Assembly (NCBI GenBank): GCA_003755025.1
Contig: RJVL01000001.1
Location: 186,001 to 250,000, forward strand
DNA: 64,000 nt
Source of the DNA: Diaphorobacter nitroreducens
GTDB taxonomy: Bacteria; Pseudomonadota; Gammaproteobacteria; Burkholderiales; Burkholderiaceae_C
Reading direction: 5' to 3'
Positions within the stretch are counted from its first letter, which is position 1; each line of letters starts with the position of its first letter. The notes under the pieces were generated by a model. The model did not search any database, was not told the DNA's origin, and worked only from the letters and a program-made list of their open reading frames with translations. Shown here in pieces: positions 8,404-17,153 of this stretch. Position numbers and translations under genes: made by a program.

Positions 8404-9444
8404 TCAGGCGACCAGGGGTGGCTCCTGCATGGCCTCGATCTGCTCATGCAGCATGTCCACCTGGCCGCGCCAGTAGTCGCTGCTGCCGAACCAGGGAAAG
8501 TTGATCGGAAAGATCGGGTCGCTCCAGCGCCGCGCCAGCCACGCGCTGTAGTGGATCAGGCGCAGTGTGCGCAGCGGCTCGATGAGCGCGAGCTCGCGCC
8601 GATCGAAGTGGCGCAGCTGCTCGTAGCCGTCCAGCAGTGCCGATAGCTGTACTGTGCGCTGGCGGCGCTCGCCCGACAACAGCATCCACAGATCCTGCAC
8701 GGCCGGGCCCATGCGCGCGTCGTCCAGGTCCACGAAATGCGGGCCGCCGTGGCCGGCGTCGTCCACGGGCGTCCACAGCACGTTGCCGGGGTGGCAGTCA
8801 CCGTGCAGGCGGATGTTGCTCGCGTCTTTCAAGCCAAATTGGCCTGTAGCGCCCGATAGACAAGCGCCAGCAGCTATTAATTCGAGAGCTTGTTCGCAGG
8901 CATCGCGCCATGCCGTCTGTTGGTCCAGGGGAATGATCTGCGTGCCGATCAGCCAGTCGCGCGGCTCTTGGCCAAACGCCAGCAGGTCCAGCGCCGGGCG
9001 CTGCGCGAAGGGCCGGGCTGCGCCCACGTTGTGGATGCGTGCGAGGTAGCGGCCCAGCCACTCCAGCACCTCGAAGTCGTCGAGCTCGGGCGTGCGCCCG
9101 CCGCGCCAGGGACTGACGGCAAAGTCGAAGCCCGCATGCCGGTGCAGGCTGCGGCCGTGCAGCAGCAGGGGCGCGACCACGGGCACCTCGGCATCGGCCA
9201 GCTCCTGGGAGAAGGCGTGTTCCTCCAGGATCTGCGCCTCGCTCCAGCGCCCCGGCCGGTAGAACTTGGCCACCACGCGGCTGCCGTCTTCCAGCGTGGC
9301 CTGGTACACGCGGTTCTCGTAGGAGCCCAGGGCCATCAGCCGGCCGTCGCCATACAAGCCGACGCTGGCCAGCGCGTCCAGCACCAGGTCGGGCGTGAGG
9401 CTGGCGTAGGGGTGGAGCGTGTCATCGTTGTGGGGCGCGGTCAT
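8404..9444 (-). CDS. srkA: SrkA/YihE-like stress response serine/threonine kinase
   Basis: 346 aa, close to E. coli SrkA (328). It has an aminoglycoside-phosphotransferase fold: an ATP-binding Lys in RVVAKFYRPGRW, the catalytic loop RLHGDCHPGNVLW, and the metal-binding Asp in FVDLDDARMGPAVQDLWML. In E. coli SrkA phosphorylates Ser/Thr and counters programmed death under stress. It is the last gene of a minus-strand cluster with a second kinase 35 bp upstream. A copy of the dispersed palindrome lies inside the gene and encodes IAAGACLSGATGQFG just before the catalytic loop, which accounts for part of the extra length. Confidence 0.9.
   Translation of the reverse strand: MTAPHNDDTLHPYASLTPDLVLDALASVGLYGDGRLMALGSYENRVYQATLEDGSRVVAKFYRPGRWSEAQILEEHAFSQELADAEVPVVAPLLLHGRSLHRHAGFDFAVSPWRGGRTPELDDFEVLEWLGRYLARIHNVGAARPFAQRPALDLLAFGQEPRDWLIGTQIIPLDQQTAWRDACEQALELIAAGACLSGATGQFGLKDASNIRLHGDCHPGNVLWTPVDDAGHGGPHFVDLDDARMGPAVQDLWMLLSGERRQRTVQLSALLDGYEQLRHFDRRELALIEPLRTLRLIHYSAWLARRWSDPIFPINFPWFGSSDYWRGQVDMLHEQIEAMQEPPLVA
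8835..8884 (-). repeat. Dispersed palindromic repeat, copy 2, inside srkA
   Basis: Minus-strand order: TTAATAGCTGCTGGCGCTTG, loop, GGGCGCTACAGGCC, then AATTTGG. It is in frame in the sense direction of srkA, encoding ELIAAGACLSGATGQF. Confidence 0.8.
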
Positions 9445-9479
9445 GGCGTGATTGTCACGCTTGCGGCAGCCCCGCGGGG

Positions 9480-10919
9480 TCACTGGCCCAGCGCGTCGAA
9501 AGGCAGTTGCTGCTTGACCAGGATGATGGTGCAGGGGGCATCCCGCGCCACACGGATGGGCACGGTGTCGATGAAGCGCTGCAACTGCAGCCCGTGCGTG
9601 GCGGCGCCCAGGATCATCATGCTCACGCGGTTGCCCTCGGCATAGCGGACCAGGGCCTGGGCCACGTCGCTGGCCTCCAGCACGTGGTAGCTGGCGCTGT
9701 GGCGCGACAGGTCCAGCCCCGCCGCCCACTGCTTGAGCCGCGCCAGGTGCGTGCGGTGCAGCATGGTCTCGCTGCGCGTGCTGTCGGACGTGCTGCTGGC
9801 CGAGGGCGAGATCACCGTCACGCAGGCCAGCCGCGCGCCGGGGCGTATGCCCAGCGAACGGGCAACCGCTTCGCGCAAGGAGTACAGCGTGGCGTCCGTC
9901 ACGTCGTCGTGCGGCACTGCCACCATGAGGATAGGCACCTCGGCGATCTGGCGCGCCGGCAGCGGGCTGGGCTGGTAGTGCATGCCCGCAGCCTTGATCC
10001 AACGCTTGAAGTGCGCGCCCACGCCGGGCCCGCGCAGGCGCCGGCCGCGCTCGGTGATGGGCACCTGGTCGGGGTTGGCCAAGTCAAAGGCCAAGTGCGC
10101 GGCCGAAGGGTAGCGCTGCGCGGCTTCGGGTTCCAGACAGCGCAGGATCACCTCCTGCAGCCACTCGGGCAGGTCGGGGCGGTACTGGCGCGGCGGCGCA
10201 GGTGTCATCCACAGGCGCTGGCGCATGCCGCCCTGTGTGGTGGGCGAGCCGAAAGGCAGTTCGCCCGTGGCCATCTCGTAGAGCATGACGCCGATCGCGA
10301 AGATGTCGCTGCGCAGGTCGCCGCGCACGCCCACCACCTGCTCGGGCGCGATCCAGGTGGGTGAACCCACGGCCTGGCGCATTTCCTCGGCCAGCAGGTC
10401 GGGGTAGTGCGCGTGGCAGGACAGGCCGAAGTCCAGCAGCACCACGCTGCCGTCGGGGCGCAGCAGCACGTTGGCAGGCTTCAGGTCCAGGTGGCAGACG
10501 TTCTGCTGGTGGATGCTGTGTGCGGCCAGCGCCATGGCGCCGCCGATGCGGGCGATGGTCTCCGCGCTGCGCGCAGCGGTGTCGCCCGGCGGGCGATCGT
10601 CCAGCCAATGCTGCAGCGTATCGCCCTGCACGTATTCCATGACCAGGTAGGGCAGCCGCATCAGGTCACCCGCCGCCACGAAGCGCGGCGCGTGGTGGCC
10701 CGACAGCGTGGGCAGGATGGTCAGCTCGACCTCGAAACCTACGATGTTCTCAGCCCCGTCGCCTGCCGTCATGCGCGGGATCTTCATGGCCATGGGAAAG
10801 CCCGGGTCGCGTGACGCATTGGCATAGCCCACACGGTAGATGTGCGCCATGCCGCCCGCGTGGATGCACTCATGCACCACGAAGCCGTCGATCTCGGTGC
10901 CGGGCGTGAGCAGCTTCAT
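9480..10919 (-). CDS. Hanks-type Ser/Thr protein kinase fused to a universal stress protein domain
   Basis: 479 aa. The kinase domain covers about residues 10-290: Gly loop HAGGMAHIYRV, catalytic Lys in MAMKIPRM, catalytic loop HLDLKPANVLL, DFG in LLDFGLS, and the APE motif in SPTWIAPEQ, then SDIFAIGVMLYEMATGELPF. All catalytic motifs look intact. A C-terminal UspA-like domain follows (about 330-470: EVPILMVAVPHDD and MMILGAATHGLQ plus VPIRVARDAPCTIILV). There is no transmembrane sensor, so it is cytosolic. The USP part may sense nucleotide or stress state (inference). It lies between a metallophosphoesterase gene and srkA on the same strand, with 42- and 35-bp gaps. Confidence 0.88.
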   Translation of the reverse strand: MKLLTPGTEIDGFVVHECIHAGGMAHIYRVGYANASRDPGFPMAMKIPRMTAGDGAENIVGFEVELTILPTLSGHHAPRFVAAGDLMRLPYLVMEYVQGDTLQHWLDDRPPGDTAARSAETIARIGGAMALAAHSIHQQNVCHLDLKPANVLLRPDGSVVLLDFGLSCHAHYPDLLAEEMRQAVGSPTWIAPEQVVGVRGDLRSDIFAIGVMLYEMATGELPFGSPTTQGGMRQRLWMTPAPPRQYRPDLPEWLQEVILRCLEPEAAQRYPSAAHLAFDLANPDQVPITERGRRLRGPGVGAHFKRWIKAAGMHYQPSPLPARQIAEVPILMVAVPHDDVTDATLYSLREAVARSLGIRPGARLACVTVISPSASSTSDSTRSETMLHRTHLARLKQWAAGLDLSRHSASYHVLEASDVAQALVRYAEGNRVSMMILGAATHGLQLQRFIDTVPIRVARDAPCTIILVKQQLPFDALGQ

Positions 10920-10961
10920 GGGGCGGTGGTGCGTCTGGTCCTAGAGGGTGGAAAGGACGGC

Positions 10962-11720
10962 TCAGCGCCCGCGCTCCAGCCGGTCGGCAAAGAACGTAGG
11001 CAGACCGCTGGCGCGCACGGCGGCCGCGGCGGCGGCATGGTTGTAGGCCACGCGCTGGAAGGTGATGGTGGCGGCGTCCGGGTCGAACAGGGCATACATG
11101 GCGCGCGTGTCGCCATCGCGCGGCTGGCCGCACGAGCCGGCGATGGCCAGCCACTGGCGGTGCGGCGGCACGGGCACGGGCACGCCCGGCTGGGGCGAAA
11201 AACGCATCAGCTTGGCCGTGGGCGTGAGGAAGTACAGCGCCTGCTCATGCACGTGGCCGCAGAAGACGTAGCGGATGGCCGGGTCGATGCGCGTGGCGGC
11301 GGTCATGCAGCGCTCGGCGGCGTTGCTGTCGGTGATGTAGTGCCAGCGCTCGGGGCCGTCGGCGCTGGCGTGCACCAGCAGCGCGTCGGGCCCCAGGCGC
11401 TCGGTCAGCGGCAGGCCGGCCAGGAAGCCACGCTGGCGCTCGTCCAGGTGCGGATGGGTCCACTGTGCGCTCTGGTCGCCCAGGTTCTGGGCAACGGCGG
11501 GCGGGGCGAGGGCGGCCGCGTCATGGTTGCCGCGCACGCACAGTGCGCCCGCGGCGGCCAGTTGCATGGCCCGGTCGAGCACCGGGCCGGGGTCCGCGCC
11601 ATAGCCCACCAGGTCGCCCAGCAGCGCGAACTGCTGTGCACCGTGTGCTCGCGCATGCTCCAGGCAAGCGTCGAAGGCGGGCAGGTTGGCGTGGATGTCG
11701 GACAGCAGGGCGATCTTCAT
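10962..11720 (-). CDS. Calcineurin-like metallophosphoesterase
   Basis: 252 aa. Metal-site motifs run in the classical order: DIHAN (D-x-H) at about residue 8, GDLVGYGADP (G-D), RGNHD at about 63, and the late CGHVHEQ (GHxH). This is the YfcE/PrpE-like single-domain architecture. Substrates could be phosphoproteins, nucleotides or phosphodiesters. First gene of the cluster with the kinase-USP fusion and SrkA, which makes a phosphoprotein phosphatase role attractive but unproven. Confidence 0.85.
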   Translation of the reverse strand: MKIALLSDIHANLPAFDACLEHARAHGAQQFALLGDLVGYGADPGPVLDRAMQLAAAGALCVRGNHDAAALAPPAVAQNLGDQSAQWTHPHLDERQRGFLAGLPLTERLGPDALLVHASADGPERWHYITDSNAAERCMTAATRIDPAIRYVFCGHVHEQALYFLTPTAKLMRFSPQPGVPVPVPPHRQWLAIAGSCGQPRDGDTRAMYALFDPDAATITFQRVAYNHAAAAAAVRASGLPTFFADRLERGR

Positions 11721-11850
11721 GGCGCGGGCAATGCAGGCGAAGCGGGGGACAGACCGCGCATGATGAACCCGGAAGCTGAGCGCTCGCTTGCAATGGGTAT
11801 CCCGCCAGACTAGGGAAAACGCGGAGAACCGTGCCGCCCGCTACGGTGCC

Positions 11851-12267
11851 TCAGGCCAGGGTCAGCGTCACGTCGATGTTGCCGCGTGTGGCGTTGGAGT
11901 AGGGGCAGACCTGGTGCGCGTCGTTGACCAACTGCTGCGCCTGGGCGCGGTCCATGCCGGGCAGGTGCACCTTCAGGCGTGCGGCGATGCCGTAGGCATT
12001 GGGGATCGTGCCCAGGTCCACCTCGGCGTCGATGGCCAAGTCCTGGGGCAGGGTCAGCTTTTGCTTCGCGGCGACGGCCTTGATGGCGCCGATGAAGCAG
12101 GCCGAGTAGCCGGCGGCGAAAAGCTGCTCGGGGTTGGTGCCCGTGCCGCTGCCGCCGGGCGAGGACAGCTGGACCTGCAGCCGTCCGTCATCGCTGCGCG
12201 ATGCGCCGTCGCGCCCGCCGGTGGTGTGGGCGCGGGCGGTGTAGAGAACCTTGTCGAGCGTGGTCAT
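11851..12267 (-). CDS. ohr: Organic hydroperoxide resistance protein Ohr
   Basis: 138 aa, the normal family length. OsmC/Ohr fold with both redox cysteines: Cys57 in [12 protein letters not shown] and Cys121 in [12 protein letters not shown]. The N-terminal [14 protein letters not shown] motif is typical. It reduces organic hydroperoxides in the cytosol, using dihydrolipoyl-linked reductants in known systems. It lies 61 bp downstream of ohrR on the same strand, so it is presumably transcribed from the ohrR promoter and induced by organic peroxides. Confidence 0.95.
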   Translation of the reverse strand: MTTLDKVLYTARAHTTGGRDGASRSDDGRLQVQLSSPGGSGTGTNPEQLFAAGYSACFIGAIKAVAAKQKLTLPQDLAIDAEVDLGTIPNAYGIAARLKVHLPGMDRAQAQQLVNDAHQVCPYSNATRGNIDVTLTLA

Positions 12268-12290
12268 GGGTGCATCCTTTCAGAGTGGAA

Positions 12291-12312
12291 CAAAGGCCCC
12301 GCCAACGGGGGC
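12291..12312 (-). terminator. Possible intra-operon hairpin between ohrR and ohr
   Basis: On the minus strand GCCCCCG, loop TTGG, CGGGGCC, then TTTGTT. A short T-poor tail suggests partial termination or mRNA stabilisation upstream of ohr rather than a full stop. Confidence 0.4.
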
Positions 12313-12328
12313 ATGAGGGAAAACGGTG

Positions 12329-12796
12329 TCAGGCCTGCGGCTGCACGAGCCGGTCTCGTAGCGCATGGAGCTGCGCGGTCAGGGCGCCAATGTCGGCGGG
12401 TGTGCACTGCGTGCGGGCCAGCACGCAGTGCGGGATGGGCTGGGCGCCATCACGCAGCGCACGCCCCTGGCCGGTGAGCGTGATGCGCACGCGGCGCTCG
12501 TCCTGCACGTCGCGCAGCCTCGCCAGCAAACCTGCGGATTCCAGGCGCTTGAGCAGCGGTGTGAGCGTGCCCGAGTCGAGGAACAGGCGCTCGCCCAGCT
12601 CGGAGACGGTGAGCCCGTCACGCTCCCACAGCGCCAACATCACCAGGTACTGCGGATAGGTCAGGCCCAGGGTGTCGAGCAGCGGCTTGTAGAGCTTGGT
12701 CATGGCCAACGACGCGGAATACAGCGCGAAGCACAGTTGGTTGTCCAGCAGTAGCTCGGGCGGGCTGGGCGGCGTGGCAGTGTTGCGGGAGGACAT
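12329..12796 (-). CDS. ohrR: MarR-family peroxide-sensing repressor OhrR
   Basis: 155 aa from the ATG at 12796. An upstream ATG at 12817 lies inside the operator, so the later start is preferred. The sensing cysteine is Cys22 in [11 protein letters not shown], the position used by Xanthomonas OhrR. The winged helix includes [40 protein letters not shown] and the wing [13 protein letters not shown]. It represses ohr until Cys22 is oxidised by organic hydroperoxide. It heads an ohrR-ohr operon; a 34-bp inverted repeat just upstream is its likely operator. Confidence 0.93.
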   Translation of the reverse strand: MSSRNTATPPSPPELLLDNQLCFALYSASLAMTKLYKPLLDTLGLTYPQYLVMLALWERDGLTVSELGERLFLDSGTLTPLLKRLESAGLLARLRDVQDERRVRITLTGQGRALRDGAQPIPHCVLARTQCTPADIGALTAQLHALRDRLVQPQA

Positions 12797-12810
12797 GGGC
12801 TCTATTATTG

Positions 12811-12844
12811 CCAGCAATTAAATTGATCACAATTTAATTGCTGG
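12811..12844. promoter_or_regulatory. OhrR operator (34-bp inverted repeat)
   Basis: Perfect 15-bp arms CCAGCAATTAAATTG and CAATTTAATTGCTGG around ATCA, 14 bp upstream of the ohrR start. The AT-rich CAATTAAATTG-like core is of the kind bound by OhrR proteins. Its place implies autoregulation of ohrR-ohr. Confidence 0.8.
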
Positions 12845-13192
12845 TTCCATCCAGTGCGGTAGGGAGATTGCGCGTTGTGCCAGCAGAAAGGGCGAGATGG
12901 CAGTAAGGAAGTTGATGCGCAAATGCTCCTCTTTTAGGAGTTTTTTGCGCAGATCCAGATTGGCCCGAAGGCCTATTTCTCCCTTTTTACCGCCTGCCGA
13001 GGCGCCTTGGAACGTCGGTCGCGCGTGCGATCCGGCGGTGCGGCTTGGTGGGTCGCCGCACTGCCATGGATGCGGTAGCGCTCTTGGTTTTGGCTATGGA
13101 GGTGACAGCGTGCAGACTTTGCGTGCCCGCATCGATCACGTACTCGCCGCAGCCGCCATGGACGAGCACTCGGCAGTGCTCAAGCTTGGCGC
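12845..13192. other. Gene-poor stretch, ohrR to DSD1-family gene
   Basis: 348 bp between the ohrR operator and the stop of the DSD1 gene. The only clear signal is the hairpin at 12917-12950. A 126-codon plus-strand frame from 12897 runs across the end of the DSD1 gene, has no recognisable motif, and looks spurious. A 60-codon minus-strand frame (12987-13169) is equally unconvincing. Confidence 0.6.
12917..12950 (+). terminator. Extended hairpin with T run, no obvious gene in front
   Basis: GCGCAAA, TG, CTCCT, loop CTTTT, AGGAG, TTT, TTTGCGC. The inner stem CTCCT/AGGAG is followed by six T on the plus strand, a terminator form. The outer arms GCGCAAA/TTTGCGC also pair. No plus-strand gene ends here; see findings. 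Confidence 0.65.
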
Positions 13193-14374
13193 TTACGTCA
13201 CCGCGCCGCGGGCATCCACGCGAATGATGCGCTCCACCACGCCGTGCGCCAGGCCACCACGCACGCCTATCAGGTAGTCATGCAGGTTCACCGTGGGGTC
13301 ACAGTGGCCGGGTACCAGCCACAGCATGCGGCCCAGGGCCGGCAGGCGCGCCTTGGGGCCAGCTGCGTGCAGGACGCCGTGTTCGTCGCCGCCGTTGGCG
13401 TAGCGCAGGGCGCGTTCCGGCGGCAGGCCCCAGACCAGCGGCATGCCGGAGTCGACGGCGTGGCTCTTGTGTCCCGCGTCGCACACCACATGCGTGGGTC
13501 GTGCAGAGATCACCTGCGTCTTCACGAACAGCGCATGCTCGAAGGCGGGCTGGGCGCCTTCGCGTTCATTGGCGGCGTAGTCCGCGTCCATGAAGAGGAA
13601 CGAGCCGGCCTGCAGTTCTCCATACACCCCGCTGGCGGCCTCGTGCACCAGCGTGCCGGTGCCGGAGCCCGTGACCAGCGGCACGGGCAGGCCCGCGGCC
13701 TCGATCAGCGCGCGGGTGTCGGCGGCGGCCTGCACTGCGTGGGCGATGGCTGCGCGCCGCTCGGCCGCGCCGCGCAGGTGCTGTGCGCTGCCGTGGTAAG
13801 CCTGCAGGCCCGCGAAATGCAGGCGCGGCTGGGCTGCCACGGCCTGGGCCAGGGCGAGCGCCGCCGGGCCGGGCGGCACGCCGCAGCGGCCCTGGCCGAC
13901 GTCGATCTCCACGAACACGTCGATGCCGGCGTCGCTGCCTGCCACGCGCATGGCCTCGGACAGGCGGGTGATGCCTTCTTCGCTGTCCACCGCGATGGCC
14001 AGCCGGCCGCCGCGGGCGGCCAATTGCGCGGCCAGGCGTGCCGCGCGCAATAGTTTGGCTCCCCCCAGTACCTCGTTGCTGATGTACAGGTCGGCCACGC
14101 CGCCGGCGGCGAGCGCCTCGGCTTCGGACACCTTCTGCACGCAGTGGCCGCGCGCGCCGGCCTTTTCCAGTTGCAGGGCGATCTCTGCGCTCTTGTGCAT
14201 CTTGGCGTGGGGTCGCCAGCGCACCTGGTGCTTGTGCGCGAATTCGGCCATGCGCTGGATGTTGCGCTCCATGGCATCCAGGTCGACGACGAGTGCGGGC
14301 GTGTCGATCAGGTCCACGCGCAGCCCGACGGTGGCGCGCAGATGTTCGGGCAGATGCTCAGGAGTGGATCTCAT
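13193..14374 (-). CDS. DSD1-family PLP enzyme (D-threonine / 3-hydroxy-D-aspartate aldolase type)
   Basis: 393 aa. An N-terminal alanine-racemase-like barrel carries the PLP lysine in RWRPHAKMHKS; LIDTPALVVDLDAMERNI is the usual opening. The C-terminal DSD1-type metal-binding motif HxC-D appears in PGHCDPTVNL. These enzymes cleave or dehydrate D-threonine, D-serine or 3-hydroxy-D-aspartate using PLP and a divalent metal. The substrate cannot be fixed from sequence alone. The start overlaps the end of the upstream phosphatase gene by 17 bp, so the two are co-transcribed. Confidence 0.85.
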   Translation of the reverse strand: MRSTPEHLPEHLRATVGLRVDLIDTPALVVDLDAMERNIQRMAEFAHKHQVRWRPHAKMHKSAEIALQLEKAGARGHCVQKVSEAEALAAGGVADLYISNEVLGGAKLLRAARLAAQLAARGGRLAIAVDSEEGITRLSEAMRVAGSDAGIDVFVEIDVGQGRCGVPPGPAALALAQAVAAQPRLHFAGLQAYHGSAQHLRGAAERRAAIAHAVQAAADTRALIEAAGLPVPLVTGSGTGTLVHEAASGVYGELQAGSFLFMDADYAANEREGAQPAFEHALFVKTQVISARPTHVVCDAGHKSHAVDSGMPLVWGLPPERALRYANGGDEHGVLHAAGPKARLPALGRMLWLVPGHCDPTVNLHDYLIGVRGGLAHGVVERIIRVDARGAVT

Positions 14375-15002
14375 CGCGGCTCGCGTTCTCCAGGTGTTGC
14401 GTGTCGGCCCAGCCCACCAGGGTGAGGCCGTTGCCCTCGGTCCACAGCAGCCGGTTGATGGCGGCGTTGGTCAGCTGCCAGGTGCGTGGGGCCTGCAGGT
14501 CCAGCCGCGTGGCCAGGCGGTAGAGCACGTCCATCACCCCGCCATGGGCCACCAGCACGATCTGCTCGCCCGCGTGGCGCGCGGCAATGCCGTCCACCGT
14601 GACAGCAATGCGCTCGCGCAGCATGTCCAGCGACTCGCCGCCGCCGTCGGGCACGAAGTGGGGATCGCGCTTGCGCCAGCGCAGGGCCTGCTCGGGGGAC
14701 TCGGTCTCTATCTGCTGGAAGGTGCGCCCCTGGAAGCTGCCAAAGCTGCGCTCGCGCAGGCCGGGCACGGGCGTGAGGGGCGCTCCCGTGGTGCGGGCCA
14801 CGGCTTCGGCCGTGGCGTAGGCGCGCTGCAGGTCGCTGCTGTAGATGGCGGCCACCGCTTCGTCGGCCAGCGCCTGCCCTACCTGCCGGGCCTGCCACAG
14901 GCCGGTGTCGTTGAGCGGTATGTCCAGATGGCCCTGGATGCGGGTGTCCACATTCCAGGCGGTTTCGCCGTGGCGGATGGCGATGATGCGGGTGGCGTGC
15001 AT
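14358..15002 (-). CDS. Histidine phosphatase family protein (phosphoglycerate mutase-like)
   Basis: 214 aa. The catalytic RHG box is in IIAIRHGETAWNVDTRIQGH and the second His in IVLVAHGGVMDVLYR. Glu in LRERSFGSFQG serves as the likely acid. It resembles the GpmB/CobC branch, whose members dephosphorylate many small phosphoesters; true mutase activity should not be assumed. It sits between a DUF2501 gene and the DSD1-family gene (17-bp overlap with the latter). Confidence 0.88.
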   Translation of the reverse strand: MHATRIIAIRHGETAWNVDTRIQGHLDIPLNDTGLWQARQVGQALADEAVAAIYSSDLQRAYATAEAVARTTGAPLTPVPGLRERSFGSFQGRTFQQIETESPEQALRWRKRDPHFVPDGGGESLDMLRERIAVTVDGIAARHAGEQIVLVAHGGVMDVLYRLATRLDLQAPRTWQLTNAAINRLLWTEGNGLTLVGWADTQHLENASRDEIHS

Positions 15003-15024
15003 GGAAAAGAGCGCAGGCGTGGGG

Positions 15025-15489
15025 TCAGAGCAGGGAACTGGCGTTGTCGAGCACGAAGTCGCAGGCCTTTTCCTTCAGGTCGCCCTTGAGGCGGTTCAGG
15101 TTGAACTGCTTGCCGTTGGAACCGCTGACCATGCCCGACAGGCCGCTCAGGTAGCCCTCGTCGCGGGGCTCGGGCTGGGCCGCGCCCAGGCCCATCTTGC
15201 CCAGCAGCTGCTGTTTGACCAGCGCGGCCTTGTCGGCATTCAGATAGTTGTTCTTCATGCAGTAGGTGATCACCCCGGCAGCGTTGCTGGGGGTGGCCGA
15301 TCCACTCAAACCCATGGCGGACAGGGCCGACGGCGCAGCGCCCCCACCCAACATGCCGCCGAGCGTGGAGGGGCTGGCGCCCCCGCCGGTCGCGCCGCGC
15401 AGGGTGTCGCCCAGGCCGGATGCCTGGGCGACCAGGCTCACGGTGCCCAGGCAGGCGCACAGAACAAGGTGTCGGATGGAGCTTCGCAT
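15025..15489 (-). CDS. DUF2501 family secreted protein (YjjA-like)
   Basis: 154 aa. A signal peptide covers about residues 1-23 (MRSSIRHLVLCACLGTVSLV, cleaved near AQA). A Gly/Ser/Ala-rich segment follows, then the DUF2501 core with AGVITYCMKNNYLNADKAAL and KEKACDFVLDNASSLL, which keeps the two conserved cysteines. Predicted periplasmic; the family function is unknown. Neighbour of a lipoprotein gene 26 bp upstream. Confidence 0.8.
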   Translation of the reverse strand: MRSSIRHLVLCACLGTVSLVAQASGLGDTLRGATGGGASPSTLGGMLGGGAAPSALSAMGLSGSATPSNAAGVITYCMKNNYLNADKAALVKQQLLGKMGLGAAQPEPRDEGYLSGLSGMVSGSNGKQFNLNRLKGDLKEKACDFVLDNASSLL

Positions 15490-15515
15490 GGCGGGTCCTT
15501 TCAGGTCGGGGGGAG

Positions 15516-16130
15516 TCAGCGTTGTGGCGTGATTTCTGTGCGGACCTTGCGCTGGCCCGCTGGGGGGCGCGGGAAGCCGGTGAGCGCCTGGTCGAACAGC
15601 ACGCCGTAGATGGCGGGATCATCCGTCCACACGTCCTCGTACACGGCCGAGGTTTCGTACACCACCTGCTGCGAAGCGGCGTCGCGCAGCATCAGACTGA
15701 CCTTGCGGTGGTAGAGGGTGGGCGGGCCGTCCATCATCCAGCCCATGCCGCCAAAACCCCAGCCACCGCCGTAGCCCAGGCCCCAGCCGAAGCGGCCGTA
15801 GAACGGATCGGGCGCATAGGGCCAGTAGCGCGGCGTGGCGTAGCCGCCCTCGGCGCCGATCTGTGCAACCAGCCGTGGCTGGGTGTCGTCGCGGCGCAGG
15901 CCCACGCGCGCAAGCGCCTGTTCGGCCTGGGCCTCGATGGGTGCAAACGCTGCGGCCTGTGCCTGCTGCGAGGGCAGTCGCTCGAAGCGGTAGGTGGGCG
16001 GGCTGGGCAGGGCGCTGAGGGTGGAGAAGCTGCTGACGTCGCTCTCCACCAGGCGCGGACCGGCGCAGCCGGCCAGCAGCGCGGCCGCGGCGCACAGCGC
16101 AAGGGCAGGAATGTGGCGCAGGAAGGCCAT
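15516..16130 (-). CDS. DUF4136-type lipoprotein
   Basis: 204 aa. A lipobox appears in the N-terminal signal (ALCAAAALLAGCAG, Cys at about residue 22), so the mature protein is lipid-anchored. The body has the DUF4136 pattern: a TYRFERLPS strand, an alternating charged helix, an aromatic/Gly-rich loop (PYAPDPFYGRFGWGLGYGGG), and KVSLMLRDAASQQVVYETSA. The start at 16130 is supported by GGGGAG 9 bp upstream; an ATG at 16151 is less likely. Function unknown, probably envelope. Confidence 0.8.
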   Translation of the reverse strand: MAFLRHIPALALCAAAALLAGCAGPRLVESDVSSFSTLSALPSPPTYRFERLPSQQAQAAAFAPIEAQAEQALARVGLRRDDTQPRLVAQIGAEGGYATPRYWPYAPDPFYGRFGWGLGYGGGWGFGGMGWMMDGPPTLYHRKVSLMLRDAASQQVVYETSAVYEDVWTDDPAIYGVLFDQALTGFPRPPAGQRKVRTEITPQR

Positions 16131-16195
16131 GGCGGTATCTCCCCGGGGCATCAGGCCCCGCGCCTGTGATGGTACGGCGTTGCGCGGCGCTGCGT

Positions 16196-17149
16196 TCAGC
16201 CCAGTTGCACCACCTGCAGGCCGGGCAGCGCGGGTGCGACCGGAAATTCCTCGTGATCGAACGCCATGTCGCCATTCGGGTCGGCAATGCCGGTGGCCTT
16301 GGCGTTCTTGAAGTCGTGCAGGTGGGGGTCCATCAGGTGCGTGGTCACCACGTGGCCCATGGCGCGCAGCATGCTCTCGATGCGGCCCGGGAACTTCTTG
16401 TCCCATTCGCGCAGCATTTCGTTGACGGCCACGCGCTGCAGGCCGTCCTGGCTGCCGCACAGGTTGCAGGGAATGATGGGAAACTGCTGGTACTGCGCCC
16501 AGCGCGCCGTGTCCTTCTCGGGCACGTAGCACAGCGGTCGGATCACCACATGCTTGCCGTCGTCGCTGACCAGCTTCGGCGGCATGCCCTTCATGCGGCC
16601 GCCGTAGAACATATTGAGCATCAGCGTGGCGACGATGTCGTCGCGGTGGTGGCCCAGCGCCAGCTTGGTGCAGCCCAGGTCGTCCGCCACCTTGTAGAGG
16701 ATGGCGCGGCGCAGGCGCGAGCACAGGCTGCAGGTGGTCTTGCCCTCGGGCACCACACGCTTGACGACGCTGTAGGTGTCCTGGTTCTCGATGTGGTACT
16801 GCACGCCGATGCTCTTGAAATAGTCCGGCAGCACATGCTCGGGGAAGCCGGGCTGCTTCTGGTCCAGGTTCACGGCCACGATGTCGAACTTCACCGGCGC
16901 GCGCTTTTGCAGCTTGCGAAGGATGTCCAGCAGCGTGTAGCTGTCCTTGCCGCCGGACATGCACACCATGATCTTGTCGCCTTCCTCGATCATGTTGAAG
17001 TCGGTGATGGCACGGCCCACCTCGCGGCACAGGCGCTTTTCCAGCTTGTGGGACTCACGCTCGATCTTGCGTGTGTCGGCGGCATCGGGCGCGGCATCTT
17101 CGCCGGCCCAGTCGGCGGCGGTGGGAAGGGTGTTGTTGGCGGTGTTCAT
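16196..17149 (-). CDS. ttcA: tRNA 2-thiocytidine(32) synthetase TtcA
   Basis: 317 aa. PP-loop ATP pyrophosphatase motif SGGKDS at residues 65-70. Two CxxC pairs that bind the [4Fe-4S] cluster are visible: Cys140/Cys143 (CSLC) and Cys229/Cys232 (CNLC). [20 protein letters not shown] is a TtcA signature. It thiolates cytidine 32 in certain tRNAs using ATP and an iron-sulfur cluster. It lies 4 bp downstream of folB in a tight minus-strand run. Confidence 0.96.
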
Positions 17150-17153
17150 GGGT

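Noticed and set aside
12897..13277. 126-codon plus-strand frame overlapping the DSD1-family 3' end
   Set aside because: No start context or homology; its second half is antisense to conserved coding sequence.
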